NCBI RefSeq assembly: GCF_018143015.1
Contig: NC_054751.1
Coordinates: 29,279,783 to 29,343,782 of the forward strand
Length of the DNA stretch: 64,000 bases
Direction of reading: 5' to 3'
DNA from: Lytechinus variegatus
Lineage: Eukaryota; Echinodermata; Echinoidea; Temnopleuroida; Toxopneustidae
In this document: in pieces, positions 41,986 through 55,154 of the stretch
Layout: each line of letters begins with the position of its first letter
How positions within the stretch are numbered: position 1 is the first letter of the stretch
Notes under the pieces: model-generated
The model's database searches: none
The model's input: only the letters and a program-made list of their open reading frames with translations
Told to the model about the DNA's origin: nothing
Program-made: the position numbers and the translations under genes

Positions 41986-44560
41986 ATTGTATTTACAATT
42001 GCATAATTTCTTTTTCATGTGAAAAGTTGTCCATTACGAAAAGAAAAAAACAATTAGCCTACGTTCGGTTTGCTTTGCAAAGATTTCTTGACGTTGGAGA
42101 GTTGGAAAATAACCAAAAGGGAACAAACCTTTTTTTCATTAAATACCTTACTAGTACATAAGTTTTGTCTTCGAATTGAAGAGGCTTTTTCCTCAACATA
42201 TTCATCGCCTGAGCTTTTCAATATTCTATTTTTTCCCTTCATAACTACAGAAGTTTTGTCATTGCTCGGATTGAAATTGCATTACCTCGACATTATCATC
42301 TCCATCGCTTTTCAATATTCTTTTTCTTTAATTCCCTCCTGTTTGATATGTACATCCACATCTTGATCGAACTACGCACAACAGTCAAGTTATTATTCAT
42401 TGGGAAATAAAAGCCATTCACTCCACGATTTCCTTTCAAACAAAATATCTGATGAAGTATTACTTGTCCACATAATGACTTGACTCCGTATACGCATGAT
42501 CTTTTCCTGGGGTAAATACCTCTTTAATAATGCCCTTTTATCAATATAATGCCAGTTAGATGTCTATTAAACTCATAAATGGTTCTATTTTTTAATATCT
42601 CTTTGTAAAGAAGACACGGTGAAGGTTAAAAATTATCCGATTCAATGTCTCCAGCTAATTTTTAAAGACAGATATAAAATACAAATGCTTCAATTCCGTA
42701 ATTTCTGCTCTTTTGTTTGCATGTTAGAGAAGTTCCTGGGGAAAATCTTTTAAACATCAATAGGCAAGTTATAATGTCACATTTTTTATCTTACAATCAC
42801 TGCTGGGGAAACAAAGCATATATTTTCTTTTTATTGACAAAATATACCAAGAAAGAGAGAGAGAGAGAGAGAGAAAAGAGATTGGCAAAGAAGGAGAAAG
42901 ATAGAGAGAGAAGGGGAGGGAGTTGGAGAGGAAGAGGAGGGATCTTAAAGTTATTGTTAAGGCTGAAATAAAATAGGTACAATTAAAAAAAAAGATTGTG
43001 CTTGGGTGTGTCCTCATGTCGAACATGCGCACTTGCGTCTGTGATTCCGTTGTTATGCATCCCATTTGGTCGAATTTAGGCAAAAGCGAAATATTATTCC
43101 TAGTTCGATTCGCAGAAACAGAAAGCCCGTTTCATGTTCTAGCTTCTGGATTAAAATGCCTTTGCTCTCGCTTCAGCGGTTTTGAATACAGTTGGAAAAT
43201 GGAATGAACTTTTTAATTCTGTATATTTGATTTATATACTATGTTTTAGTATTAATCAATAATTTGTTATAGAGGGACATTATTTAAGGACGCGTTTGAA
43301 GGATTTAAAACAAATGTTTTAATTGCGAATAGAAAAGAATGAACGTGTGGTGAGTGGGAAAAAGAAGAGAGAAAAAACCGAGGTAAGAAAATAGGAAAGA
43401 TTATGGAACAAAGAGAAGAATGAGTAAGATCCAAAGATTGTGATGAAGAAGAATGAGCTGGAGAGGAAGAAGAATTTATTTATATTTTTCCTTCTGAAAT
43501 ACCATCCATGAATCGTTTTAGTTGAGTATCATCCTCCCAGGCTTAATTCAGTTGCAAGAAGAGTATTTTTGCATTCAAACGTTTGAATAAGCAATGAATT
43601 ATATTGAAAGACATGTTCATGACTATTCCATAAGCAAAAACAAAAACAACTGCAGCAGTTTAAGCAGGTTCGTGATCTTTTTTTTTGTCCTTGACACTGG
43701 AATAGGAAAGTCGTTATTATAAGGCGGGAGTGGTATTTCTGTGCACATTGGCAACAGCGAAAAGATAGAAATATTCACTGATATCCATTTAATTCATTGA
43801 AATATTAATTTGGTTTGATATTCAAAAGAGTCGTCACTGTTGGCTGTTGGATACGCTTCTATTGTGGAAAAAATATTTTCGAAGTCGTATTAATCGCGAA
43901 TAGAAGAAGTTTTTATCAAGTGTGGCTATGCAGAGGATGAAGAAGCGAGGACACGTACGCACACTCCCTCAATTCACATACACGAACGCACAATCCTCAC
44001 TGCACAAACACACACACATACACACACACCCTCATGCATCCACACACCCAGTACAGTGCACTCTCTTCTAAGCTTATACCCCACTCGCACACATACGCCC
44101 CCACAAACGTACTCCATCATTATAAAAGGGAGCGCGCCCGCACTTCCGCCCTGCATCCCCAAAACACACAACTTTCTCTCTTGTAAGTCTTATTTCCCCT
44201 TTTAACTCAAATTTCCTCATCCTTTTATCATCTTATTTTCCTTTCAACGGACACAATTTTTTACTTATCTTCTACCATATGTATCTTCTTACTATTTTTC
44301 GTTTTCCTTATTTTCTTCTTCAGCCTTTCAATCTCTCAAATATCACCTTCCATTTACACGATATAGTTACAGAATAATATGCACCTCTTTCAGTTTCATT
44401 TATTTTTTTTTCTTAAGGTTATGGACAGTTTCAATTGTACTAGTGACAAGAAAAAGAAATTAGACAAGATTAACTTTACGAGTTTGAGGCTCAATCAAAC
44501 TTTAAGGCATGCACTATACCCTTCATTGTCTAATACACAGCCCACACACAAAATAAGTGC
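41986..44560. other. Conserved noncoding half of U3
   Basis: Shared with U4 but without intact frames: a (GA)n run at 42853-42880, CGAACATGCGCACTTG at about 43020, (CA)n at 43995-44035, and a GC-rich stretch GAGCGCGCCCGCACTTCCGC at about 44131. No recognisable protein. The GC-rich part could be a distal promoter but this is inference. Confidence 0.5.
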
Positions 44561-44564
44561 GTTA

Positions 44565-45115
44565 TAAAATATACAGATTTGAACACAGACATCATCATAG
44601 TAGCAATGGTAATGATATAAAACGAGTGGCTTATCAAGAATTAAAAGTATGAGTTAAAAAATTAAAAGTAACATATCTATAAAGATAGAAGATAACGAAG
44701 GGAAATAAAATGTCCATTTTCACAGCTCAAAATTCTTTGCCAAGTTATCAGTTTTCTTTTTTTTTCAAAGTGATATTCAATCCATAATGGTGTCACATTT
44801 ATTGAATTACTATGACAAATCTTGTAATATCTCATACTTTAAGCTTCGAAAAGGCTTATGAAGTACCATTCTCAGACCTGCCGACAATAAAAGAATAATC
44901 GTTACAAGTTGAATAAAAAGAAATGATTGTTTTTTAACAATACTTGTTGAGCCTTCAATGATAGAGTTTAGTTTCATGATGAAAACTGTTCGTAAGTATA
45001 TATGCACGACTGTTCACAAGTCCTGTTCCTGTGATAAACGAGATATTTTGAGAAAAAAATAAACCAATTTTGCATTCAGTGGCTGCAAGGCATCAAGAAT
45101 TTCAAATGACAAATT
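44565..45115. other. Intergenic, nothing recognised
   Basis: AT-rich unique DNA between the right end of U3 and a SINE. Confidence 0.4.
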
Positions 45116-45119
45116 TTCC

Positions 45120-45470
45120 ACTTTAGTCAGTGAATCAAATAATAGTTATAATGATGATAATGTTAACAATAATAATGATGATAACATTACCACTAATAAT
45201 AACAGCAATATAGGGTATTTGTATAGTGTGCATGTCTATCTTGTTAAGTGCTCACGCCGCTCCAATATCAACCCGGCTATGGTACTCAAACGATTCCGGT
45301 GCTCACAGCTTTTTTGAGAAATCCCCGTCGTATTTACATAGCCTGGGTTGAGCGCAGCGCCTTGTGGATCAATTTCTTGCTGAATGAAATTACGCCATGG
45401 CCGAGATTAGAACACACGACTCTAATAATACGATTAGCACATACCTTACACACAGTTTTATCTATTAAAA
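45120..45470 (-). mobile_element. SINE family A copy
   Basis: On the minus strand: decayed tRNA head around 45390-45470 (GAGTCGTGTGTTCTAATCTC), body with ATTCAGCAAGAAATTGATCC and CTCAACCCAGGC, and an (ATT)-rich tail at 45120-45205. Confidence 0.65.
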
Positions 45471-46174
45471 CCAAGTTACATTATATTAGATTACATTTTA
45501 GTGTTCTCATATTTGTGTCCCGTTAACCACGAAAATATGTATGAATCTAGAACATATAGGCCAATGATATCAAGTCATTAAATTTCGAATTGTGCAGAAA
45601 CTACTTCTCTGTAATTCTAGTCCTACAAGATTATGTAGCAAGGCTTGACACTTTGCGGATGAAATACGTCTAATACATGAATAGAAATAATCGTTAGTAC
45701 TTAGTTCATTTTTTAAAACAGAGATTCCTATTGTAGTCTGATACAAATATTTTTCTTGGGCTCAATAGAATTTGAAATTATCACAGTTTGTTGAAGGTTT
45801 TATGTCAAGCATGTCAGGAACTGTACATAATCATAATCAGGACTTTAAATCATTAAAAAAGTAAAATGTTCAAGTCAAAAGCAACAATCGAACCCAGAAC
45901 AAGAAATGAGGCTAAAACAATCAACTAAAACAATTTTCTGTTCCCCTAACAGGTTTTATGTGATATAGTAAAAGTTGTTGTAGGTCAGTATTAGAAATCA
46001 ATCTAAATGAGATGGTCATTGCAAGATTAATACTAGTTCTTCAAGCCTTCGAGCACATGCCCTTCATCAAAATCTGAACCAATAAACATGATTATGTGCT
46101 AATAAATTGTATTATAGTAGTATAAATATTAGCAAATAAATAAGCAATTATACAATGTAGGAAATATATATATA

Positions 46175-46261
<87 letters not shown>

Positions 46262-47035
46262 TATTTAGTAGAAAATAGCATGCAATTAGTAATAAAGTAA
46301 TTACGAGTCAACATTATAACGCAGTGTGGAAAATAATGTTGTCATGCTGATTTATTTAGATCCTGATGAAGGCAAGCACCAGAAAGCACAAAGGTTGGTA
46401 TTAAGTTTACAACCCCCCTTACGGCACTCTCCATAATCTTAACATTGATCTCAACTATTGAGTAATAAAGTATAGTTGAGAAATTCTTGTTCACCAATTA
46501 AGATCCATAAGATGCTAAACGCTGCATCTAAGCTGTCGCGATGTCCAAAAAAAAAACTAAAAAAACGATAAATAGTATGAGATCGAAGTGAAAGAATTAA
46601 ATGTTCGTTAATTCTCATCAAGGACTCATAAATCATGATACAAACTCATTATGATATTCAAAACTGAACAGAGGAACACAGATTAAATACTCCTGAGAAC
46701 ACTAAATTTGGCGAATTGGAAATTAAGGCGGATTAATATTAATGATAGACTCACGATTTTTGCAGAGATAGTAGGCCAAATTATATTTCAATAGATTGTA
46801 AAATCAATGAAATTTAACTATTTTGAACGTTTGTTTTATATCAGTTCTAGTAGAGAATATCATCTATGATTTCTGTTGTCTACAACCAACACATTAGTAT
46901 CGTGTGAATAAAATCCAAGGCCTTCTTTTTAATACAGAAATGAAAGAAAATCTTACACAATATTATGTTCTGATTCGTTTGGACCTTGTGGTTTTCTTCA
47001 TATTACAGCATTACTGTAATTGATCAATATAAGTA
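45471..47035. other. Intergenic with long (AT)n
   Basis: No gene signal. A pure TA/AT run covers about 46163-46262. Confidence 0.5.
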
Positions 47036-47039
47036 ATGA

Positions 47040-47400
47040 TTAGTTGAAGAGTAATAATGATAATAAAATAATATTTGTACATTTATATTGCGCGATTTCT
47101 ATATGTATGTATTCAAATGTGTATTACAATAGTGTTATTATTTACCTCGGCTATATAGCCATGATAGCCGTGCTGCATAGCCGGCTATAGCCGTCTGCAT
47201 GGCATTCGAGGAATTCCTATACCATTGCAATGTGACCCATATTATGGTTATGCTTGTACATACCGATTGTTTGATCAATAAAACGTTTCGAAAGAAAAAA
47301 ATATTATTCCTGCCGGGTACCAATTCACCTCACCTGGGTTGAGTGCAGCACGATGTGGGTAAATTTCTTGCTGAAGGAAAACACTGGATAAAAGGATAGA
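47040..47400 (-). mobile_element. SINE family A copy with internal expansion
   Basis: TTTCCTTCAGCAAGAAATTT, CTCAACCCAGGTGAGGTGAA and an (ATT)-rich tail near 47040-47070 read on the minus strand. The centre holds a palindromic AGCCGGCTATAGCCG stretch (about 47145-47195). Confidence 0.65.
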
Positions 47401-48061
47401 CTGGAGAACTGTTAGCCTTTTTACTTGATGATTTTTTCAAGCCTGTGATTTTCCAGCCATCGGTAAGTGAATGAAACTTTGGTATTTCAGGTTTTTTGGA
47501 TTAAGTTATTCTCAAATGCATTAAAGACATGGCTGAACTTGTGTTAAATAAGGATAGAATATTGAATTTGATTTGTAAAAAAATTCCTTGAAATTACTCA
47601 AAATAAGCAAATGCTTTTTGTAATGTTAAAGACAAGGCATGTAAGTTGTTAAATGAATATGAAGTTATGTATATCATTTATATTCTACATATGTATAAAA
47701 TAATTTAGTGCATACTAGAGAATATGTTATGTGCTTTCTCAAAATGTAGATGGCACGTTTTCTTGGGACTTGGGATGTAACACATAATCTGAGTTGGCGG
47801 TTTGAACTACATCGAAGTCAAGTCACCCAACGGCAGTCCCAACCTTATATTTAAAGGCCGACTGTCGTCAATCGCCGAGCTGGTGAACTGTATCAAAGCG
47901 AGATATCTCTTGAAAAGAAACTGTTATACAGAGAAAAGATGTCAATTTTTATGAAGAAAAACTGAACTGAGACATTAAACGCTGTTTCGATTGTCAGATA
48001 GGACTTGTATTTTTGTCGATATTTTCATTGTTGAAGGGCAAATTTGAAAATTACAGAAGTT

Positions 48062-48535
48062 AGGATGGGTTTCAATAAAGGAGAGATGGAAATTCCAAAT
48101 ACTCAAACTTGTTTACAATGCCCTAAATGGTAGTTGCCCACAATATATTTCAGATTTGCTTATCCAATTATCAAACACCCACTCATACCGCACCAGAAAT
48201 GCTGATAGTAATGGGATCATAATACAAAAGTGTAAAACAGAGAAGGGAAAGAAAAGGATTTCAGTACACGGTTCAATTCTGTGGAATAATATTCCATCTA
48301 CAGTAAGAAGGGCTGCAACCCTGCAATCATTTATTTCATCTTATTGGAGAAACCGAAGATCTTATTCCAGGTTTTAAGACACGATTCGCTAAATTTTATT
48401 CTGTTTGTATCGTTCTAATTTGTTGTCCTTTGTTTTTTCTTTTGTATGTGTTTAAATGTAGCAGGGCCTTCTGGGAGAACAGTGTACGTCACTGATGAGG
48501 CTACCCTGGATAAATAATATTTATCCATAGTAATT
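48062..48535 (+). mobile_element. 5'-truncated LINE: RT C-terminal region and 3' tail
   Basis: A frame reads ILKLVYNALNGSCPQYISDL, then SYRTRN, GSILWNNIPSTVRRAATLQSF and a TAA at 48375-48377 after RRSYSRF. This is the conserved C-terminal part of CR1/L2-like reverse transcriptases (LWNxLPxxIRxxxTLxxFK). It is followed by CTTCTGGGAGAACAGTG, GAGGCTACCCTGGATAAATA. The upstream RT and endonuclease domains are absent, as usual for 5'-truncated LINE copies. The copy lies just outside U4. Confidence 0.85.
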
Positions 48536-49938
48536 GGTTGTTTCGAATAGATAATTGTGGGTAACAAGAGCGAGGTTGTGTATTCCACAAACATTATGAG
48601 AATAGTCTCTGGTTTGAAGTTGAAAAGATTATTTCATCAAGGTAAATAAACAGATGATGATTGTTCTGGTAAATGGCATGTGTTGAACTGTTATTTTGAG
48701 TTTCTGCATGTGACAACCCATCATATTGTCCGTCCCCAGCATAACCTACAAAAACCCCGTTTGGCCTACAATCTTGTCTAAAAATTGTATTTTTTTTTAT
48801 AGAAATAATATAACATTTATCATAAAACATATCGGGTGTTATTCTGATAAACATAGTTTAGTTGATGGTTGTTTTACCGTTAAGTGATACCATGTGTGGA
48901 ATGCGTTATGAAATCTCAAATCAAAGATGACAAGATATTGGGCTTATTAGAGCAACCTGCTAGAAAGAAAATAAAATATACACGTTGTCTTTATCTGGCA
49001 TTGCAGGGCCAACAGAACCTGATTGAAAATGATTTTGTATATAAAGGCGTTATCCCAATCGCCGACGGATGCTCGATGGATACATAGAGCGTGAATGAAA
49101 CACGTATGCAAAGAGTACTCACGGATACATAACGTTTTCTATCGGATGGCAATATTCTTTTCTGTTATACATCCTCTACTGTACGTACACAACAAACTTC
49201 GAATTTTGTATTCGCTCACATCCACTTATGTCGTCAAATCCATTTCTGTCCAAAGTGTCCTCTCCAAAAAATTAAGCAGTTAACAGAATAATAACTAAAA
49301 TATTGAACTCCTATATAAATTTTAAGTATTTGTCCTTATGCCGAACAAATAGAAAAAAAATGATTTTATTTATTTATACACAAAACAATAGAAAAACAAA
49401 ATAAATGTTTATCTTATCCAATGGAGATAGTTTTGTTACCCGGTTGCAAAATAAACCATAACCACACCCTTATTAGCTACTAGTTTCTGTTTATTCACCA
49501 AGTAAAAATGCCTTCGCACCATGGGGCAGAAACCTCGTTCAAACTTTAATTATTGTGTTGTGAAATGAGAAGAAAATGATGAGAATACCAAGATTTTATC
49601 AAATTATTTAGTACATCACCTTTGCCAAGTACGATGAAACCTTCTTGTCTTAGGTAAGGGTCAAACTTAAATTTCTATTATCAGATTACTTCCAACTGAG
49701 CTACACCCTTTTCCCTTGAAGATTAGATCATCGTTTTCTATGGAATTTTGTTCATGTAAGTATTTGGCATCATAATTATGTCTATAGTGTACCACAAAAA
49801 TAAAATTTCATGTAATTATTCAGAAAATCTCATTCTAAACGACTTGCTATATGGAATAAGGTGATTTCCCCTTTTACAACAAAAAACAAAAACTTGCCTT
49901 ACACTTTGATTTACATTAGATCAATGTTTCCTTTAATA

Positions 49939-50952
49939 TTACTTCGAAACGTATTCTAAATGTGCACGGCGACAGCATAGGATTCTTTTGAAGGCTTCTT
50001 GAAAGTTGGGGTGCTTTAGGCCATAGACGATGGGATTAATCGCACTGTTTATCATCATGATCATGTAACCATAGAGAGTGGACAAACTGCTTCCTGGGAT
50101 GATGAAGTTCACGCTGGATGCCAAGAAACAAACGATGAAGATACAGACAACCAAGAAGACATTCTTAGTGATCTCGACTTCCTTCTGGTTGATGGCCTTG
50201 ATCATGGGAGTTGGGGAATCGGATGACGAGGAAACTTTGCTTTGGTTGGCGTCACTTGAAGTAGAAGAGACATCTTTCTCGACTGCGAACTTTTCACGAA
50301 ACTGCCGATTGTGTCGCATGACATGGCGCAAAATCAAACCATAAAATATCAGGGTAAGCAGAAGGATTGTAGCAAACAAGATTCCATGACAGGTAACGTA
50401 GTAAAGTGATTGCTTGGTGACCCCAATAAAAGTACATATCCCATAATACGTGGAATACCCGAATCTTCCGACACCTAGAACAGGCGGTAAGATCATGTAT
50501 GCAGCCGAAAACAGCCAGATGGCCAGAGCCACAGAGACGATTTTCCTAGGGGTATGGAAACCTTGGTGTCCGCGTACAGATCTGGTTATGACATATCTCC
50601 GAATGAACCCGATCACAACAAGGGTCGAAGCGCTGCATAAGACGCAGGTATGAGTCACACCTGCTACAGAGGCGCAGATGCTTTCATGGAGTGGGTACTG
50701 TCCAGTTTGACTCAATAAACCGATGGCTATAAACGGAAAGGATACGCAGGACAAGAAATCGGCGACAGCGAGATTGACCACCAAGATGTTGGTGATCGTA
50801 CGAAGCTTCTTCGTGGTGATGACGGAGATGATGACGAGGGAGTTGCCGAAAAGGCCAATAACTGACGATGCTATTAAGAAGGCTGCTGCAATCACTCGAT
50901 GGTGAAACGCTATGGTAGAAGGTACTGTGGCGGTTTCTACAGTTGATTCCAT
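49939..50952 (-). CDS. Class A GPCR, array gene 4 (intact, 337 aa)
   Basis: Most divergent of the four intact copies: TM1 IAAAFLIASSVIGLFGNSLV, TM2 NLAVADFLSCVSFPFIAIG, TM4 IWLFSAAYMILPP, extracellular loop 2/TM5 ICTFIGVTKQSLYYVTCHG. Keeps IRRYV at the end of TM3, NPIVYG in TM7 and a CC pair in the tail. No proline in the usual TM6 position. Upstream DNA is nearly the same as for gene 3 (ATCTTCAGTTATCTGTAACC on the plus strand, starting at the ATG). Frame intact. Ligand unknown. Confidence 0.94.
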   Translation of the reverse strand: MESTVETATVPSTIAFHHRVIAAAFLIASSVIGLFGNSLVIISVITTKKLRTITNILVVNLAVADFLSCVSFPFIAIGLLSQTGQYPLHESICASVAGVTHTCVLCSASTLVVIGFIRRYVITRSVRGHQGFHTPRKIVSVALAIWLFSAAYMILPPVLGVGRFGYSTYYGICTFIGVTKQSLYYVTCHGILFATILLLTLIFYGLILRHVMRHNRQFREKFAVEKDVSSTSSDANQSKVSSSSDSPTPMIKAINQKEVEITKNVFLVVCIFIVCFLASSVNFIIPGSSLSTLYGYMIMMINSAINPIVYGLKHPNFQEAFKRILCCRRAHLEYVSK

Positions 50953-51639
50953 CTTCAGTTATCTGTAACCGATGTTGCTTAAGTTTAAGGAAACTCTTCT
51001 CTTCTGAACGAGATCGATTGCTCTTAAATATTTTTTGCGCAGGGACCGTTTATCAAATACATCTGTTCGCGTTTTGCCCTAGACACCTGACGGTATACAG
51101 GTATATTTGTCGTATAATATTAAGCGACGAAAAGTTTAGGCAACTCTGTTTTTTTATTGGTCAGGAAATTCCGTCGCGTGCAAAATATCTTTTCCCTTTC
51201 TTTTTTTAAGATTAGACCGTTGGTTTCAAAGATTTCTTTGGTTTTCCCCTAGTTCGTTAAAGATATAGAATTGTTAGATGGAAGGTAAGCAGGTCATGGC
51301 TGACAACCTATATTCTTTTAATATAAAAGCCAACAACTATCGTGATTTTTAAATGACTTTAGATTGAAAAATATGTCAATGTGAAGTGACCAATAAGGAA
51401 TCGACTTTGATTTTATTATGCATACGCCATTCCATCATTCTACCAGTTGCCCTTATGAAAAAATGCAGTAGATGCTTACATCGTCTCAAAAGAAGCAATT
51501 TCATGGTATTATCATCAACAAGATCATCACCAGGATGGTGACCTCGAATTCAAATACAAAAAAGAATGGACAGTGAGTCAATTTTTAACATTCTTATTAT
51601 CATAAATATTATTTTCAATATTATTACTGTTATTCAATT

Positions 51640-51845
51640 AGATTCAAGATTCAAGAAGTTTATTTCATTTCCATAACAAATATAAATCAAATACAGATAC
51701 AAATCAAAGTACGAGTACAAAATCATATTAACTTAGCATAATTATATAACAAAAGCTTGTATAAATAGTAAAAAAAAGCGTATATAGAAATGAGGGGATC
51801 CACTAAAACGCATTGCTTGTAGAGCGTGGATCCCCTATAGCAAGT
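51640..51845 (-). mobile_element. LINE 3'-end fragment
   Basis: On the minus strand it ends GGAAATGAAATAAACTTCTT followed by GAATCTTGAATCT, a tandem tail typical of non-LTR elements. Present in U4, absent from U3. Confidence 0.6.
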
Positions 51846-52057
51846 TGAATAAATAATTAATATAAGCAATTGAGAAAAAGGCAAAGCAATAAAAATTAAG
51901 TAAATATGGAAATTCATTCGATTGTAAAAATATACATTTATCATAAAATAGGAAAGTAAAATGTGATAAATATAGTAGGAAAACTATTTTAGAGAAAAGA
52001 AAGGAAATGATAGCAGAAAATGGAAATAAGGTGACAGAAATACGGGACGACATGCAT

Positions 52058-52058
<1 letters not shown>

Positions 52059-52109
<51 letters not shown>

Positions 52110-52220
52110 ACGAAACAAAGAAAAAAAATACAGTGACATATTAGAGGATGGAGGAGAGAGAGAGCAGAGTTAGGCTGACCGATAGAGAGAGAGAGAGAGA
52201 AGGAGAGAGGGGGAGAGAGA
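52059..52220. repeat. (CA)n and (GA)n microsatellites
   Basis: Pure ACAC at about 52059-52105 followed by GAGA-rich DNA at 52150-52220. Confidence 0.95.
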
Positions 52221-53460
52221 GAACAAGGTTCGAACATGGATCAACGAGATCGCTAGCATGAAAGCACATATTTGGAATTGATACCCAGGTGATAAAGGAA
52301 AGTTTAGTGTTAGATACAAGATAATCAGGACCTACAAACAAATCAACTTCGTTTGTACGATAGTAAAAAAAATACTTTTAATTTTATCTTGAAGGAATTG
52401 ATGGAGGGGGCCTGTTGAATATCATTGTGGAGAGAGTTCCAAAATTGGGAAATTATTATTTCTATTATCAGTTTTATTGTCGTTCACATTATTCATATTA
52501 TCATTATGACTATTATAATCAAAATTATCTTTTATTATAATTACAATTATTATCATCAATATTCATCATCATTATCATCATCCTCACTATCGTTATCATC
52601 ACGACTGTTATTCTTTCGTTATAACTGTTATAATTGTTATTATCTATGTCCAGTGGTAAAAAAAGTCTATACCATGCTTGTATTTAAAGTTAACGAAGTA
52701 GAAATCTTAATTCATACTTTTTTTTACAATTGTATTTCTTTTTCAAGTTCAAAGTTTTCCATTCCGGTAACAAGCCAGTAATCTAGATTCGTTTTGCTTT
52801 GCAAACATTTCTTGACGTTGGAAAATGGAAGTGAAAAAAACAAATACGAACAAGCCTTCCATTAGAGTTATTTTATTACTTCATATTTTTTGTCATTGCT
52901 CGAACTGAAGAAGCATTTTCTCAACATTATCATCTCCATATAGCTTTTCAATATTTTTTCATTTTCATTTCCCTCTTTTTTATTATGTACATGGCCATCT
53001 CGATCGAATACGCACAATAGTCATTGTTATCGTTCATGGGGACATAAAAACCATTCACTTCACGGTTTTCTTTTCAAACAAAACATCTGACGAAGTATTA
53101 CTAGTCCACACAATACGTTGATTGCGTAAAGGCATGATCCTTTCCTCAGCTAAATATCTATTAAAATTATTAAATGGTTCTATTATTAAATATCTCTTTG
53201 TAAAGAAGACATGCTAAAGGGAAATCAAAGGAACTGTGAAGGCTAAAAGTTATCCGATTCAATTTCTCCAGCTCATCTTTTAAGACCGAATATAAAATAC
53301 AAATGATTGAATTGCCATTCCGTTAATTCTGTTTTTTTAAATGCTAGATAATGTCATGGGAGAAATCTATCAAATATTAATAGACAGGTTATAATGTCAC
53401 TTTTTTTATCCTACAATCACTGCTGGGGAAAGAAGGCATATAATTTCTTTTTATTGACAA

Positions 53461-54360
53461 AATATAACGAGAAAGAGAGAGAGAAAAAAAAAGAGATTGG
53501 CAAAGAGGGAGAAAGACAGAGAAAATGGGGAGAAGGGAGAGATGAAGAGAGGGAGAAGGGGAGGGAGTTGGAGTGGAAGAGGAGGGATCTCAAACTTATT
53601 GTCAAAACTGAAATATAAAATCAACAAGTAAATTCAGCGAAAGAAAACGAGACAATTTGAAAACAAAGATTGCGCGTGGGTGTGTTTTCATGTTGAGCAT
53701 GCGCACTTAGGTCTGTGTTTCTAATTCCGTTGTTATGCATCCCATTTTGTCGAATTTGCGGAGAGCGAAATATTATTCCCAGGAAGCAGAAAGCTCGTTT
53801 CATGTTCTACTAGCTTCTGTATTAAAAATGCCAATACTCTCAATTCAGCGGCTTTGAATACAATTAGAAAATGGAACAAACTTTCTAATTCTGTAAATTT
53901 GATTTTGAAATTTGATTTGAAATGCTAAACATTAGAATTAATCAGTCGTTTGTTAGAGGGATATTTTTTTAAGGACGCGTGTAAAGGATTAAAAACAAAG
54001 ATTTTAACTTGCGAATAGCAAAGAAAACGTGTGGAGAGTGGAGAAAAGAAGAGATAAAAATAAAACATTGGGGTTTAAAGAACCGAGGTAAGAAAATAGA
54101 AAAGATTATCGGACAAAGAGAAGAATGAGTAAGATACAAAATTTGTGATGATGAAGAAGGAGCTGGAGGGGAAGCAGAAGAAGAATAAGGAGAGGAAGAA
54201 GAAAAAAAGGAATAGTAATAATGATAAGAAGGGAGTGGGAGGGAGTAGAAAAGGGAAGAAGTGAAGGAGGAGGAGGAAGACAAGGAAAAAGTCGTAAAAG
54301 AAGGAGCAGAAGAAAAGGATGGAGAATAGGGCGATGAAGTTACCCCGCTCGCACACATAC
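53461..54360. other. Conserved noncoding half of U4 with purine-rich tracts
   Basis: Counterpart of 42853-44080 in U3: GAGAGAGAG at about 53473, GTTGAGCATGCGCACTTAGG at 53692, AAGAAGAAG-type purine runs at 54150-54310. Long S/F-rich minus-strand frames arise from the purine bias and are not genes. Confidence 0.55.
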
Positions 54361-54713
54361 GCCATGCCTCACACACAATTACTTCCTTATTATCCAATGG
54401 TGCGCGACCGCACTTCCGCCCCGCTTCCCCCAAACGCACGCCTTTCTCTCTTTTCAGTCTTATTTAACTTTTAAATTCAAATTTCCTCATCCTTTTATAT
54501 TTTTATTGTCCTTTCAACGGGAACGCTTTCTTTCTCTTATCTTTTACCTTATCTTATTCCTATTTTCGTTTTCCGTTTTTTCTTCAGCCTTTCAATCTCT
54601 CTAATTTCACCTTCCATTTACACGATATAGTTTTTTTAAATAACATGCACCTCTTTCAGTTTCATTTATTTTATTTTTTGCACAGTTATCGACAGTTTCA
54701 ATTGTATAATAAT

Positions 54714-55060
54714 AATAATAATGGGTATTTAGAGGTGCTAAAAACAAAAAGTACCATAGCGCGTACAAAAGTAGGAAACATTTAATATTTGCAATGATTA
54801 CTATACAATATTCAAGATAAAAAGGAAAATATTAATTATTGAGGAAAAAGGTATGTCTTAAGGGATGATTTGAAGCCAAGAACACTGGAAACATTTCTTA
54901 TTGAAAGAGGGATAGCATTCCAAGTCTTGGCAGCTGCTACGGCAAACCGTTTTTCGGCAGAGGAGAGTTTTGACAAGGGAATGCAAAGTCTGCATGTGTC
55001 AGTGATTGAACGAAGATTACGAGTGGGTGTGTATAATTGGATATATATATAATTGAAAAC
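54714..55060. mobile_element. Repeat inserted in U4, flanked by (AAT)n and (AT)n
   Basis: Starts in AATAATAATAATAATGGGTA and ends near ATATATATAA. U3 at 44410-44465 lacks it, so it was inserted after duplication. A 60-aa frame (LAAATANRFSAEESFDKGMQ) seems part of the repeat. Class not identified. Confidence 0.55.
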
Positions 55061-55154
55061 AAAATAGAAAGTAAACAGGATTAACTTTACGAGTTTAATA
55101 CTAAATTGAACCTTAATGCATGCATTTTACACTTCAATGACATACCAACGGAAA

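Larger units (their letters stand above)
36304..44560. repeat. Duplicated block U3 (GPCR gene 3)
   Basis: Matches U4 (48715-55140) on both sides of the gene, including CACTTCCGCC near 44140/54410 and ATTAACTTTACGAGTTT near 44469/55079. U3-only insertions: MITE 36472-36682, inverted SINE pair 37083-37560, inverted-repeat element 39694-40076, LINE tail about 41720-41985. Confidence 0.82.
48715..55140. repeat. Duplicated block U4 (GPCR gene 4)
   Basis: Matches U3 at both flanks. Lacks the U3 insertions but has its own LINE tail (51640-51845), (CA)n/(GA)n tract (52059-52220) and a repeat at 54714-55060. Its right end abuts the truncated GPCR copy. Confidence 0.82.

Noticed and set aside
53969-54439. 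156-aa and 96-aa minus-strand Ser/Phe-rich frames
   Set aside because: Low complexity from purine-rich DNA; not intact in the sister block U3.
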